DNA of 64,000 nucleotides from Streptomyces griseochromogenes. Its GTDB lineage: Bacteria > Actinomycetota > Actinomycetes > Streptomycetales > Streptomycetaceae. The notes below the pieces were generated by a model. That model had not been told where the DNA came from. It ran no database searches and was given only the letters and a program-made list of their open reading frames with translations. The stretch is from NCBI RefSeq assembly GCF_001542625.1, contig NZ_CP016279.1, positions 1,612,001 to 1,676,000 of the forward strand, written 5' to 3'. This document shows, piece by piece, positions 18,788-27,139 of the stretch; within the stretch, counting starts at the first letter, position 1, and each line of letters starts with the position of its first letter. The translations under genes and the position numbers were made by a program.

Positions 18788-19744
18788 ATGCAGGACGTCT
18801 CCTCTCTGGTGGCCCAGGCGAGGGAAGGCCGGCCGCGGGCCGTCGCCCGGCTGATCTCCCTGGTGGAGGGGGCGTCCCCGCAGCTCAGGGAGGTCATGGC
18901 GACGCTGGCCCCGCTGACCGGCAACGCCTACGTGGTCGGCCTGACCGGCTCGCCCGGTGTCGGCAAGTCCACCTCCACCTCCGCCCTCGTCACGGCCTAC
19001 CGCAAGCAGGGCAAGCGGGTCGGCGTCCTGGCCGTCGACCCGTCGTCGCCGTTCTCCGGCGGCGCCCTGCTCGGCGACCGGGTCCGTATGTCGGAGCACT
19101 CCTCCGACCCCGGCGTCTACATCCGCTCCATGGCCACGCGCGGCCACCTCGGCGGCCTGGCCTGGGCCGCGCCCCAGGCGATCCGCGTCCTGGACGCGGC
19201 GGGCTGCGACGTGGTCCTGGTGGAGACCGTCGGTGTCGGCCAGTCGGAGGTGGAGATCGCCTCCCAGGCCGACACGTCGGTGGTCCTGCTGGCCCCGGGC
19301 ATGGGCGACGGCATCCAGGCGGCGAAGGCCGGCATCCTGGAGATCGGCGACGTGTACGTCGTCAACAAGGCGGACCGGGACGGAGCCGACGCCACCGCCC
19401 GCGAGCTGAACCACATGCTGGGCCTGGGCGAGGCCCGAGGCCCCGGCGACTGGCGCCCGCCCATCGTCAAGACGGTCGCGGCCCGCGCCGAGGGTGTCGA
19501 CGAGGTCGTCGAGGCCCTGGAGAAGCACCGTGCCTGGATGGAGGAGCACGGCGTCCTCGCCGAGCGCCGCCTGGCCCGCGCGGCCCGCGAGGTGGAGACC
19601 ATCGCGGTCACGGCCCTGCGTGAACGCATCGGCGACCTGCACGGCGACCGCCACCTGGGCGCGCTCGCCGAACGCATCGTGGCGGGCGAACTGGACCCCT
19701 ACCGGGCCGCGGACGAGCTGGTGGCGGGGCTGACCGAGGGCTGA
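18788..19744 (+). CDS. meaB: MeaB-type G-protein chaperone of acyl-CoA mutase
   Basis: A 318-residue GTPase of the MeaB/ArgK family. Walker A is GLTGSPGVGKSTSTSALV near residue 50, the Mg-binding Asp sits in VLAVDPSSPFSGGALLGDRVRM, and the base motif is VVNKADRDGAD. MeaB guards and reactivates adenosylcobalamin-dependent acyl-CoA mutases by gating B12 exchange. Its likely clients here are methylmalonyl-CoA mutase, encoded elsewhere, and the isobutyryl-CoA mutase whose large subunit is at 30519. It starts at the ATG at 18788 and follows thiolase. Confidence 0.93.
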   Translation: MQDVSSLVAQAREGRPRAVARLISLVEGASPQLREVMATLAPLTGNAYVVGLTGSPGVGKSTSTSALVTAYRKQGKRVGVLAVDPSSPFSGGALLGDRVRMSEHSSDPGVYIRSMATRGHLGGLAWAAPQAIRVLDAAGCDVVLVETVGVGQSEVEIASQADTSVVLLAPGMGDGIQAAKAGILEIGDVYVVNKADRDGADATARELNHMLGLGEARGPGDWRPPIVKTVAARAEGVDEVVEALEKHRAWMEEHGVLAERRLARAAREVETIAVTALRERIGDLHGDRHLGALAERIVAGELDPYRAADELVAGLTEG

Positions 19745-19768
19745 TCCCGGCCCTGTCGGAAAATGCCG

Positions 19769-19826
19769 TGGTCAGGCCGGGCCGCCCGCTGCTAGCTTGA
19801 TCCGCATGTTCCTCTCCATGGCGTAG
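19769..19826 (+). promoter_or_regulatory. Candidate promoter with leaderless six-codon upstream ORF
   Basis: A -35-like TGGTCA (19769-19774) and -10-like TAGCTT (19793-19798) are separated by 18 bases. An ATG begins exactly 8 bases after the -10 (19806) and opens a six-codon frame ending in TAG at 19826. If transcription starts at that ATG, the mRNA is leaderless and carries a minimal upstream ORF about 100 bases before the MFS gene at 19926. This was read by eye only. Confidence 0.35.
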
Positions 19827-19925
19827 AGCGCACACCCGCGCCCGCGCCCGCGACCGACGCACGCCCGTCGGCCGGCGCGGCGCTCCGGTGTCCCCTCTTC
19901 CCGCCTCCCGATGAGGAATTCACGC

Positions 19926-21137
19926 ATGTCCGCGTCCACTTCGTCGCGCCCTGCCCTGTCCGTGCGGCCCTCGTACGCCGCCGTCCTGCGCGTGCCGCAC
20001 GCGCGCCGCACCTTCACCGCCGCGCTGACGGCGCGCCTGTCCTACGGGACGGTCTCGCTCGCGGTGATGCTGTCCGTCACCCGGGCCACCGGGTCCTACG
20101 CCGTGTCCGGTGCCGTGATGTCCCTGTTCGGCGCCACGACGGTCTTCCTGATGCCGCTGCGGGCGTCCGTCGTCGACCGGTACGGTCCGCGCCGCGCCCT
20201 GCTTCCGATGGCGGCGCTCTACGGCACCCTGCTGTGTGCCCTGGCCGCCCTGACCTGGCGACCCGGGGCCCCGGTGGCGGCCATCGGCACGGCCGCGGCC
20301 CTCGCGGGCGCCTGCGCGCCCCCGGTGGGCCCCACCATGCGTGCCGTGTGGTCCGAACTGATCGCCGACCGGCGCCTGTTGCAGCGCGCCTACAGTCTGG
20401 ACGGCGTCGCCGAGGAACTGCTCTTCGTCTCCGGCCCGGTCCTGGTCGGCGTGCTCGTGGGCGTCGCGCCGCCGGCCTTCGGCATCGTGCTCAGCGCGCT
20501 GCTGATCGTCTCCGGCACGGCCGCCTTCGTCACCTCTCCGGTGATGACCGGCCCGCGCCCCAGGCCCCGAAGGGAGAAGCGGGGCGGCTTCCGTGGCCTG
20601 CCGGCACCGGTCGCCGGCGCCGCGGGCGTCGGTCTGGCCCTCGGCGGCATCGACCTGCTGGTGATGGCCTTCGCCGCCGAGTCCCAGGACACGGCTCTGG
20701 TGCCGTGGATCCTCGGGGCGCTGTCGGCGGGCAGCGCGCTGGGCGGCCTCGTGGGCGGGGCCATCGACTGGCGCCGGCCCGCCCGCACACGGCTGGCCGC
20801 CTTCGCGGCGGGCCTCGGCCTGGTGATCGCCGCGGCGGGCCTGGCCCCTGGCCTGTGGACCCTGACGGTGGCCATGGCCTGCGCGGGGGCGTTCATCGCC
20901 CCGACCCTGACGACGGCGTACCTGCTGGCCGACGAGACGGCCCCGGAAGACTCCCGCACCCAGGCCGGCGCCTGGGTGAACGCAGCGGTGAACGCGGGCG
21001 ACTCGGCCGGCGCCCTGGCCACGGGTCTGCTGATCGGCGGGCTGCCGCTGGGGGTGTGCTTCGCCCTGGCGGGAGGTACCGCGCTGGTAGCCGCGGCCGC
21101 AGCGGCCGCGAGCGGGCGTGGCCGCCTCAGTGCCTGA
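19926..21137 (+). CDS. MFS transporter
   Basis: A 403-residue major-facilitator protein with about 12 hydrophobic segments (for example GTVSLAVMLSVTRATG and GVGLALGGIDLLVMAFAAE) and the loop-2-like DRYGPRRALLP motif. It resembles the small Streptomyces efflux-type MFS proteins; the substrate is unknown. The ATG at 19926 has GAGGA 8 bases upstream; an in-frame ATG at 19911 would add five residues. It is convergent with the MarR gene at 21255. The upstream leader carries the short ORF described separately. Confidence 0.85.
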   Translation: MSASTSSRPALSVRPSYAAVLRVPHARRTFTAALTARLSYGTVSLAVMLSVTRATGSYAVSGAVMSLFGATTVFLMPLRASVVDRYGPRRALLPMAALYGTLLCALAALTWRPGAPVAAIGTAAALAGACAPPVGPTMRAVWSELIADRRLLQRAYSLDGVAEELLFVSGPVLVGVLVGVAPPAFGIVLSALLIVSGTAAFVTSPVMTGPRPRPRREKRGGFRGLPAPVAGAAGVGLALGGIDLLVMAFAAESQDTALVPWILGALSAGSALGGLVGGAIDWRRPARTRLAAFAAGLGLVIAAAGLAPGLWTLTVAMACAGAFIAPTLTTAYLLADETAPEDSRTQAGAWVNAAVNAGDSAGALATGLLIGGLPLGVCFALAGGTALVAAAAAAASGRGRLSA

Positions 21138-21254
21138 AGGGCCTGAGGACCCCCGGGCGGCACGGGCGGGCAGTGAGTGGGGGAGGCACCCCGCCGGCGC
21201 GGGCAAGCGCCCCCACCCCCGCCCAGCCGCAACTCGTGAGGCTCCCGGCAGGCC

Positions 21255-21731
21255 TCAGGGACGTCCCCGCTGCCCCCTCAGATGATCAGCGATCGGCTTC
21301 AGAGCCTTGTCCAGCTCGGTCATCGCCTCCGGCGACAACAGATCGATGAAGTGGCGCCGCACCGACGCCACATGGTGCGGCGCGACCTTCTTCATCGTGT
21401 CCAGCCCATGCTCGGTCAGCACCGCGTACAGCCCCCGCCGGTCCGACTCGCAGTTCTCCCGGCGCACCAGGTTCGCGTTCTCCATGCGTGTGATCTGGTG
21501 CGAGAGCCGGCTCTTGGACTGCAGGGTCGCCGAGGCCAGATCGCTCATCCGCATCCGGACGTCGTCCGACTCGGACAGATTTACGAGGATCTCGTAGTCG
21601 TTCATCGTCAGGCCGAACGGCTGCAGATCCTTTTCGAGCTGGTACGTCAACAGCCTGTTGACCTCCAGGTGGGTGCGCCAGGCGCACTGCTCCGCATCGG
21701 TCAGCCAGCGCGTGGCCGTCTCGGTCTCCAT
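21255..21731 (-). CDS. MarR-family transcriptional regulator
   Basis: A 158-residue winged-helix protein with the MarR layout: N-terminal dimer helix (WRTHLEVNRLLTYQLEKDL), recognition helix region (ATLQSKSRLSHQITRMENANLV) and wing with ENCESDRRGLYAVLTEHG. MarR proteins normally repress their own gene and a neighbour until a ligand or oxidant binds. Just upstream of its ATG, 21750-21770 contains an imperfect inverted repeat (AAGTTG...CTACTT), a possible operator overlapping the promoter. The target is not evident; the convergent MFS gene does not share this control region. Confidence 0.88.
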   Translation of the reverse strand: METETATRWLTDAEQCAWRTHLEVNRLLTYQLEKDLQPFGLTMNDYEILVNLSESDDVRMRMSDLASATLQSKSRLSHQITRMENANLVRRENCESDRRGLYAVLTEHGLDTMKKVAPHHVASVRRHFIDLLSPEAMTELDKALKPIADHLRGQRGRP

Positions 21732-21823
21732 GAATGAAGTCTACCTAAGAAGTTGAATGACGAACTACTTCGGGTGGTGTGACAGTGCGCACGCGTTCGA
21801 CGTCACACTCCGCAGACTACCGC

Positions 21824-22630
21824 TCACAGCCCGAAGCGACGCTGGAGGTCCCCCAGCTGTCCGGGAAGGCGCGGTGTGCCCGACGATTGCGGACCGTGTC
21901 CACCCGGTACCGCTGAGCCACCGCCGGGCACCCCCGGCTCGGCCGGAACCGCCCCCGTTTCCGGTTCGGCCATGAGGGTCTCGCTGGACTGCAGCAGGAC
22001 CGTCCCGGCGCCCACGAACTCGAACTGATGCTCCTCGCCGGAGACCCCTCCGAGGCCTGTCATCGCACGTAGACCGCCCAGGACACCCGTCAGGTACCCG
22101 TGGTCGTAGTGATGGCAGGGGGACGGGCAGTCGGCCCACCCGACCAGTGCCTGAGGGTCCACCCGGATGGGAGGTTCCATGAACACCACCGGGCCGTTAG
22201 ATGCGGCCACAAACTTTCCGGTTCCGATAAGGGTCAGAAAACCCGGCACGATCGATTGTTTGAGCGCGAGACTTGGCTGAAAAGCGAGCAGGTTGCCCGC
22301 GCGAATGGTCAAGTTCCCGTCGTCCAGGTCGTAGGAGTTGACGTCGAAGGCCCGGTCGGCCAGCAACATCTTCCCCGAGCCGGCCGCCACGACCCAGTCG
22401 CTCGCGTGCAGTGGCGAATGAAACGAGGTGCGGACAAGTCGGTCGAGTCGCCCGTGCCCGATGCCGTTGAACTCGATCGCCCCGTAGTAGGCGATCATCT
22501 TCCCCTTCTGCAGGAACCACTCCCCGCTCTTGAGCTCGACACAGAACGTGTACTTGTTCACGTTGTCGTCGGCGGGCAGCGTCATCGGGTCGAACACCAC
22601 CGGGCCGCCGGGGGTTCCGTACGCGCTCAC
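21824..22630 (-). CDS. AIM24-family protein (third of three)
   Basis: A 268-residue protein of the AIM24/TIGR00266 beta-helix-like family. It contains repeated short beta strands (GEWFLQKGKMIAYYGAIEFNG, GAGTVLLQSSETLM) and a Gly/Pro-rich C-terminal tail of about 40 residues that its neighbours lack. It has no signal peptide. The family is widespread and poorly understood (the yeast member is mitochondrial; bacterial roles are unknown). It overlaps the preceding AIM24 gene by four bases, forming a three-gene operon of paralogues read leftward from 23911. Confidence 0.85.
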   Translation of the reverse strand: MSAYGTPGGPVVFDPMTLPADDNVNKYTFCVELKSGEWFLQKGKMIAYYGAIEFNGIGHGRLDRLVRTSFHSPLHASDWVVAAGSGKMLLADRAFDVNSYDLDDGNLTIRAGNLLAFQPSLALKQSIVPGFLTLIGTGKFVAASNGPVVFMEPPIRVDPQALVGWADCPSPCHHYDHGYLTGVLGGLRAMTGLGGVSGEEHQFEFVGAGTVLLQSSETLMAEPETGAVPAEPGVPGGGSAVPGGHGPQSSGTPRLPGQLGDLQRRFGL

Positions 22631-23277
22631 AGCTTCTCCTCCGAGGCCTGGACGTACACCGTGCCGCTGCCGCTGAGCTCCAGCTGGAACGCCTCGCCGG
22701 AGCCTCGGCCCACCATGTCGCGCCAGCCGAGCGCGGTGGACAGCTTGTTGCGGACCTCGCCGTGGTGGGCGACGTACGCCTGCGGGTCCACATGGACCGG
22801 GCGCTGGGGGGTGATCGGGATCTCGAAGACGCCGCCGTGCGCCATCACGGCCACGGACCCGTGGCCCTTCAGGGTGGTGGTGAACAGCCCCTGCCCGGTG
22901 ACCTGCCCCCGCACCAGGCCCATGACCCCGCCCTGCGACCCCATGAACATCGTGCCCTGCTGGAGGGTGCCCTCGAAGGCGAGCAGCCGGTCGGCCTCCA
23001 CGTACAGGGTGTCCCCGGTGAGGCCGATGACGTGTACGTGGTGGCCGCCGTGCCCGAAGAAGACGGTGCCGCTGCCCTCGACGGTCATCAGCGGAGTCGC
23101 CTCGCCGGCCGCCCGCCGCCCGATCATGGACATCAGGCCGCCCTGGCCGCCCTGGATGTTGGGCGTGAAGGACACGTCCCCCTTGTAGGCGAGCATCGCC
23201 CCGCGCTGGCTGAACAGCCGCTGCCCGGGCAGCACGGTCGCCTCGACCATCTTGGAGTTGATCTCCCGGAAGCTCAT
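22627..23277 (-). CDS. AIM24-family protein (second of three)
   Basis: A 216-residue member of the AIM24 family. Diagnostic stretches are QRLFSQRGAMLAYKGDVSF, QGLFTTTLKGHGSVAVMAHGG and the HVDPQAYVAHHGEV element that recurs in all three paralogues. The ATG at 23277 follows the first AIM24 gene by one base, and its end overlaps the third. No catalytic residues are known for this family. Co-translation of three copies suggests they form a hetero-oligomer, which is inference. Confidence 0.87.
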   Translation of the reverse strand: MSFREINSKMVEATVLPGQRLFSQRGAMLAYKGDVSFTPNIQGGQGGLMSMIGRRAAGEATPLMTVEGSGTVFFGHGGHHVHVIGLTGDTLYVEADRLLAFEGTLQQGTMFMGSQGGVMGLVRGQVTGQGLFTTTLKGHGSVAVMAHGGVFEIPITPQRPVHVDPQAYVAHHGEVRNKLSTALGWRDMVGRGSGEAFQLELSGSGTVYVQASEEKL

Positions 23278-23278
23278 C

Positions 23279-23911
23279 TCACAGATCCCCCGCGATCGTG
23301 TTCCGCTCGCTCGGCTGCACATAGACCAGTCCGTCGCCCTCGAAACGGATCTGGAAGGCCTCGCCGCCGCCCTCCCCGAAGAACGTGCGGAACGTCACAC
23401 CGGACTGGAAGGACTGCCGTACGTTCCCCTGATGGGCGATGTACGCGCCCGGGTCGACGGTCAGCGGATACTGCGGACTGACCCGGAGCACCACGGCCGG
23501 GCCGTCCGACATGATGGCCGCCTGCCCGTGTCCTTCGACGGTCGTGGTGAACAGTCCGTTGCCCTGCGAGGCGCCGCGCAGCCCGGTGAACGTCGTGCCC
23601 GTTCTCAGTCCCGCGTCGGTCACGAGGAGATTGCTCGACTCCACGTAGAGCTTGTCCCCCTGGAGCTGGACGAGATTGATCTCCGAGGCGCGGTCCGCGA
23701 ACCAGCAGGTCCCCCGTCCTCTCACCTCCATCACCGTCATCTGTTCGCCGGTGAGCCGCCGGGTCACCATCCCGCGCAGCCCCTCGCCGCCGCCTGTCAG
23801 CTTCTTGAAGGCCATCTGCCCGTCGTACGCGACCATCGAGCCGTTCTTCGCCTTCACGGCGTCCCCGGTCATGTCGACGGCGAGCACCTTGCTCCCTTGG
23901 AGTCGGAACAT
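23279..23911 (-). CDS. AIM24-family protein (first of three)
   Basis: A 210-residue AIM24 protein beginning MFRLQGSKVLAVDMTGD and including KNGSMVAYDGQMAFKK, GNGLFTTTVEGHGQAAIMSDG and VDPGAYIAHQGNV. A GTG two codons upstream is an alternative start. It is first in the leftward three-gene operon. The divergent DUF3817 gene begins 194 bases away, so the spacer (23912-24104) probably holds both promoters; I saw no clear operator in it. Confidence 0.87.
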   Translation of the reverse strand: MFRLQGSKVLAVDMTGDAVKAKNGSMVAYDGQMAFKKLTGGGEGLRGMVTRRLTGEQMTVMEVRGRGTCWFADRASEINLVQLQGDKLYVESSNLLVTDAGLRTGTTFTGLRGASQGNGLFTTTVEGHGQAAIMSDGPAVVLRVSPQYPLTVDPGAYIAHQGNVRQSFQSGVTFRTFFGEGGGEAFQIRFEGDGLVYVQPSERNTIAGDL

Positions 23912-24104
23912 CGCCACGCAGCGAAAGTAACGGCGGGACGGGTGGGCGGAACAGAGCCCCCGGGTGGAGAGCGACCCTGAGCGCACCCCTAGGGATGTCG
24001 TTTGCCACAATGGGCGAACGCTTGTGCTTCCGTTCACAAAGCGGATCACGAAGCCGATCGGCGAAGCGACCCGCCCTCAGCGACTCTCCCACCGAAGGTG
24101 ACCC

Positions 24105-24449
24105 GTGGACATCAAGACCGCATCCGCCCTCCGCCGCCTCCGCCTGGTCTCGGCGCCCGAGGCCGTGTCCTTCCTCATCCTGCTCGTGTGCTCGGTCCTG
24201 AAGCGGACCACGGACTTCAATGCGGCGCCCGTGATGGGCGCGATCCACGGTGTGCTGTTCGTCCTGTACGTCATCTTCTGGGCGGACGCCTGGAACCGCA
24301 CGAAGTGGGGCTTCGGCACGGCGGCCCTCTACTTCGTCCTCTCTGTGCTGCCCACCGGCGGCTTCTTCGCCGAGCGCAAGCTGCGCCGCGAGGCCGAGGA
24401 CGCCGTCATCGCCGCCCGCGCCCGCAAGGAAGGGGTCGTGAACGCGTGA
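24105..24449 (+). CDS. DUF3817 small membrane protein
   Basis: A 114-residue protein with three hydrophobic helices: [34 protein letters not shown] and [21 protein letters not shown]. This is the DUF3817 pattern, including the conserved HG in the second helix and the PTGGFFAE exit. The C-terminal tail is charged and cytosolic. It starts with GTG and overlaps the next gene by four bases (GTGA). A second DUF3817 gene is at 30039. Function unknown. Confidence 0.85.
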   Translation: MDIKTASALRRLRLVSAPEAVSFLILLVCSVLKRTTDFNAAPVMGAIHGVLFVLYVIFWADAWNRTKWGFGTAALYFVLSVLPTGGFFAERKLRREAEDAVIAARARKEGVVNA

Positions 24450-24739
24450 TCGTCGCCTTCTCCGTGACGCCCCTGGGTGTCGGCGAGGACGTGGGGGAGT
24501 ACGTCGCCGACGCCGTCCGGGTGGTCCGTGAGTCGGGCCTGCCCAACCGCACCGACGCCATGTTCACCTCCGTCGAGGGGGAGTGGGACGAGGTCATGGA
24601 CGTCGTCAGGCGGGCCGTCGCCGCCGTCGAGGAGCGCGCGCCGCGCGTGTCCCTCGTCCTCAAGGCCGACATCCGGCCCGGCGTGAGCGACGGGCTCACC
24701 TCCAAGGTCGAGACGGTCGAGCGGCACCTGGCGCGGTAG
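24446..24739 (+). CDS. MTH1187-family thiamine-binding-like protein
   Basis: A 97-residue ferredoxin-like-fold protein, beginning with the strand [23 protein letters not shown] and ending [14 protein letters not shown]. The pattern fits the MTH1187/YkoF-type family, in which related proteins bind thiamine or act as small ligand-binding oligomers. No enzymatic residues are expected. Translation starts at the GTG overlapping the stop of the DUF3817 gene. A terminator hairpin follows 23 bases after the stop, so this is a two-gene operon. Confidence 0.82.
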   Translation: MIVAFSVTPLGVGEDVGEYVADAVRVVRESGLPNRTDAMFTSVEGEWDEVMDVVRRAVAAVEERAPRVSLVLKADIRPGVSDGLTSKVETVERHLAR

Positions 24740-24761
24740 CGCCGGCCGTCAACCGCCCGTG

Positions 24762-24788
24762 AACCCCGGCCCCATGAGGGCCGGGGTT
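24762..24788 (+). terminator. Rho-independent-type terminator
   Basis: An 11-bp perfect stem (arms 24762-24772 and 24778-24788, AACCCCGGCCC type) with loop CATGA is followed by TTCTC. It ends the DUF3817-MTH1187 operon, just before the TetR-type operators. Confidence 0.85.
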
Positions 24789-24803
24789 TTCTCAAGCCCT
24801 TTC

Positions 24804-24821
24804 TTTGAGCGATCGCTCAAA
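24804..24821. promoter_or_regulatory. Palindromic operator, copy 1 (TTTGAGCG-AT-CGCTCAAA)
   Basis: A perfect 18-bp palindrome with 8-bp arms TTTGAGCG/CGCTCAAA and centre AT. The same arms recur at 24848-24865, with centres 44 bp apart, in the promoter region of an operon whose third gene encodes a TetR-family regulator. TetR-family repressors typically bind operators of this form, so autoregulation is likely. Confidence 0.8.
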
Positions 24822-24847
24822 GGGGTGTACTTTTCCCTCCCAGACAG

Positions 24848-24865
24848 TTTGAGCGCTCGCTCAAA
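24848..24865. promoter_or_regulatory. Palindromic operator, copy 2 (TTTGAGCG-CT-CGCTCAAA)
   Basis: The second copy has identical 8-bp arms and centre CT, and lies 25 bases before the ATG of the first gene at 24891. Between the two copies is the probable core promoter (AT-rich GTGTACTTTTCCC). Two sites flanking a promoter would block RNA polymerase from both sides. Confidence 0.8.
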
Positions 24866-24890
24866 CGCCACTCTGACGTGGGGGAACATC

Positions 24891-25643
24891 ATGGGTCTCT
24901 ACATAGAGACACATATCCGCGCCGACCTGGACGACCTCTGGACGCGCACCCAGGACCCCGCCCAGCACCAGCGCTGGGACCTCAGGTTCACGGAGATCCG
25001 GTACCTCCCGCGCACCGAGGGCGAGCCGCAGCGCTTCCGGTACGCCACGCGCCTGCTGCCGTTCCTCACCGTCTCGGGCACCGGAGTCGCCGCCGGCGAG
25101 AAGGAGCGCCCCGACGGCACCCGCACCTCCGCCCTGCGCTTCGCCTCCCCTCACCCCCTCTCCCCACTCGCCAAGGGCTACGGCTACTGGCGGTACGTGC
25201 CCGACGCGCACGGCGTCCGCTTCCTCACCGGTTACGACTACCGTCCCCGCTGGGGCGCCTTCGGCACGGTCGCCGACCGGCTGGTGTTCCGGCCGCTGAT
25301 GGGCTGGGCCACCGCCTGGTCCTTCGACCGGCTGCGGCTGTGGCTGGAGCGGGGCATCACACCCGAGCGGGCCCTGGCCAACTGGCTGGCCGAACTCGCG
25401 GTCCGCGCGCTGGTGCTCACCGTGTGCTGCACGGGTCTGGGACTGGAGTCGGCCATTCGCGTCTTCGGCCGGTTCGCGGCCACCGTGGCCTTCCTGTGCC
25501 CGCTGCTGCTCATGGTCGCGATCTCGCTCGCCCTCCTCAAGGCGCCGCTCGCCTGCACCCCGGCCGCCCGGCGCTGTCTGCGCGCCCCGGTCACCCAGGC
25601 GCGCGCACCCCGTGTCCTGAGCACCCTGGAGAAGCACGGATGA
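24891..25643 (+). CDS. SRPBCC-like protein with C-terminal membrane segments
   Basis: A 250-residue protein. The first 155 residues look like a START/SRPBCC hydrophobic-ligand fold (THIRADLDDLWTRTQDPAQH, then WRYVPDAHGVRFLTGYDY). The last 95 hold two hydrophobic helices (ALVLTVCCTGLGLESAIRVF and ATVAFLCPLLLMVAISLALL) and a basic tail. It probably binds or moves a lipid-like ligand at the membrane, which is inference. It is the first gene of a three-gene operon with a DUF4166-like protein and a TetR regulator, each overlapping the next by four bases. Confidence 0.72.
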   Translation: MGLYIETHIRADLDDLWTRTQDPAQHQRWDLRFTEIRYLPRTEGEPQRFRYATRLLPFLTVSGTGVAAGEKERPDGTRTSALRFASPHPLSPLAKGYGYWRYVPDAHGVRFLTGYDYRPRWGAFGTVADRLVFRPLMGWATAWSFDRLRLWLERGITPERALANWLAELAVRALVLTVCCTGLGLESAIRVFGRFAATVAFLCPLLLMVAISLALLKAPLACTPAARRCLRAPVTQARAPRVLSTLEKHG

Positions 25644-26350
25644 CCCGCACACAAGCACGTGCGACCGCCGCGGCCTCGATGTTCCGCACCGTGATGGGCG
25701 ACGCCTTCGACCGCCTCCACCCCCAACTCCAGCGCCGGTTCTCGGTGGGCCTGGCGAGCGGGGAGGCCTGCACGGGCCGGGGCGTCATGCACCGGATCTG
25801 GCACGGCCCGGCGTTCGTGAAGCCGTTCCTGGCCCTCGGCGCCACCCGCAACATCCTGCTTCCGCGCCCCGGCCGTGACATCCCGTTCGTCATCGAGAAC
25901 GTGCCGTACACGGACACCCACGGGCGTGAGACGGTGACCTTCGTGCGCACCTTCGACCTGCCCGGCCGGCCCCGCCGCTTCGACGCCCAGATGGTGCTCA
26001 GCCCCAAGGGGGACCGCATCCTCGACTATCTGGGCACCCATCAGCACCTCGCCAGCGAACTCCACTTCAGCGCCGAGCCCGACGGCTCGCTGCTCATCCG
26101 CTCCGGTGAGCACCGCTTCCGGGAGGGCCCGGTGGACGTCCGGGTGCCCGGACTCGTCGGCGCCACGGCCGAGGTGCGCGAGTCCTACGACGACACCGCG
26201 GGCCGCTTCCGCGTCCGGGTGAGCGTGGTGAACCGCTATGCCGGACCGCTCTTCGGCTACGAGGGCTCCTTCACGGCGTCGTACACGGACATCCGCGCCA
26301 GCGGGGTACGGCCGGGGCTGCGCCCGGTGCGGGAGGAGGCGCGCGCATGA
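25640..26350 (+). CDS. DUF4166-like protein
   Basis: A 236-residue cytosolic protein with the features I associate with DUF4166: MFRTVMGDAFDRLHPQLQRRF at the start, a central GRGVMHRIWHGP, and a C-terminal VRVSVVNRYAGPLFGYEGSF. No catalytic motif is obvious. It overlaps the SRPBCC-like gene before and the TetR gene after (ATGA at both junctions), so it is co-expressed with them and under the same palindromic operators. The shared context suggests lipid or membrane modification, but that is weak. Confidence 0.72.
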   Translation: MTRTQARATAAASMFRTVMGDAFDRLHPQLQRRFSVGLASGEACTGRGVMHRIWHGPAFVKPFLALGATRNILLPRPGRDIPFVIENVPYTDTHGRETVTFVRTFDLPGRPRRFDAQMVLSPKGDRILDYLGTHQHLASELHFSAEPDGSLLIRSGEHRFREGPVDVRVPGLVGATAEVRESYDDTAGRFRVRVSVVNRYAGPLFGYEGSFTASYTDIRASGVRPGLRPVREEARA

Positions 26351-27003
26351 GCGCGGAGACGGCGAAGTCCCTGGAGACGAAGAACAAACTCCTGGAGGGC
26401 GCCCTGCGCACCCTCACCGAGCAGGGCATCGCCAAGACGTCGGCCCGTTCGGTCGCGTCGGCGGCCGGAGTCAACCAGGCGCTGGTCTTCTACCACTTCG
26501 GATCGGTGGACGAACTGCTCGCGGCCGCCTGCCGTTATGGCGCGGAGCAGGCCGTGGCCAGGTACCGCACCCGGCTCGCCGCCGTCGGCTCGCTCTCCGA
26601 ACTCCTCGCCGTCGGCCGCGAGATCCATGAGCAGGAACGCGCCGGCGGCCATGTGGCGCTGCTCGGCCAGCTCCTGGCCGGCGCCCAGACCCATGCCGCC
26701 CTCGGCCCGGCCACGGCCGCCGGGCTCGACCTGTGGATCGCCGAGATCGAGCAGGTGCTGCGGCGGGTGCTCGCCACGACCCCGCTGGGCGAGTTCGCCG
26801 ACCCGGCCGGGTTCGCCCGCGCCCTCGCCGCGTCCTTCGTCGGCATCGAACTGTACGAGGGGGTCGACGAGGGCGGCGCCCATGCGGCGCTGGACGCGCT
26901 CGAGCAGCTCGGGGCGCTGGTCGCGGCGCTGGAGGAGCTGGGGCCCGTGGCTCAGCGGGCGGTGCGGCATCGTCTGCGGCGCGTGGGCAGGGGGGCGCCG
27001 TAG
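26347..27003 (+). CDS. TetR-family transcriptional regulator (likely autorepressor of this operon)
   Basis: A 218-residue protein with the TetR N-terminal HTH (LLEGALRTLTEQGIAKTSA, then VASAAGVNQALVFYHFGSVDELL) and a helical ligand domain. It is the last gene of the operon at 24891-27003, whose promoter carries two TTTGAGCG-nn-CGCTCAAA operators. The inducer is unknown; the companions suggest a lipophilic one. Confidence 0.88.
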   Translation: MSAETAKSLETKNKLLEGALRTLTEQGIAKTSARSVASAAGVNQALVFYHFGSVDELLAAACRYGAEQAVARYRTRLAAVGSLSELLAVGREIHEQERAGGHVALLGQLLAGAQTHAALGPATAAGLDLWIAEIEQVLRRVLATTPLGEFADPAGFARALAASFVGIELYEGVDEGGAHAALDALEQLGALVAALEELGPVAQRAVRHRLRRVGRGAP

Positions 27004-27049
27004 GGGTGCGGGTGCTTTGCCGGGTGCGGGTGCGTTGTGGCTTGTCGCG

Positions 27050-27071
27050 CCCACGCGGCGGAGCCGCATAT
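27050..27071. repeat. Dispersed repeat copy 1 (CACGCGGCGGAGCCGCATAT)
   Basis: A 22-base stretch here is identical to 39434-39455. Its core, GCGGC-GGA-GCCGC, is a small hairpin. The flank here (GTTGTGGCTTGTCGCG before, CCCCGCGCCCCTGGGGCG after) resembles a palindromic element that I recall as scattered through intergenic regions of Streptomyces genomes. It follows the TetR operon and may serve as its 3' end. Confidence 0.7.
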
Positions 27072-27139
27072 CGATACGGCCCCGCGCCCCTGGGGCGGCC
27101 GCTCTGCCCGGCGTCGACCTCGTGCCCGGCGCGTCAGGT

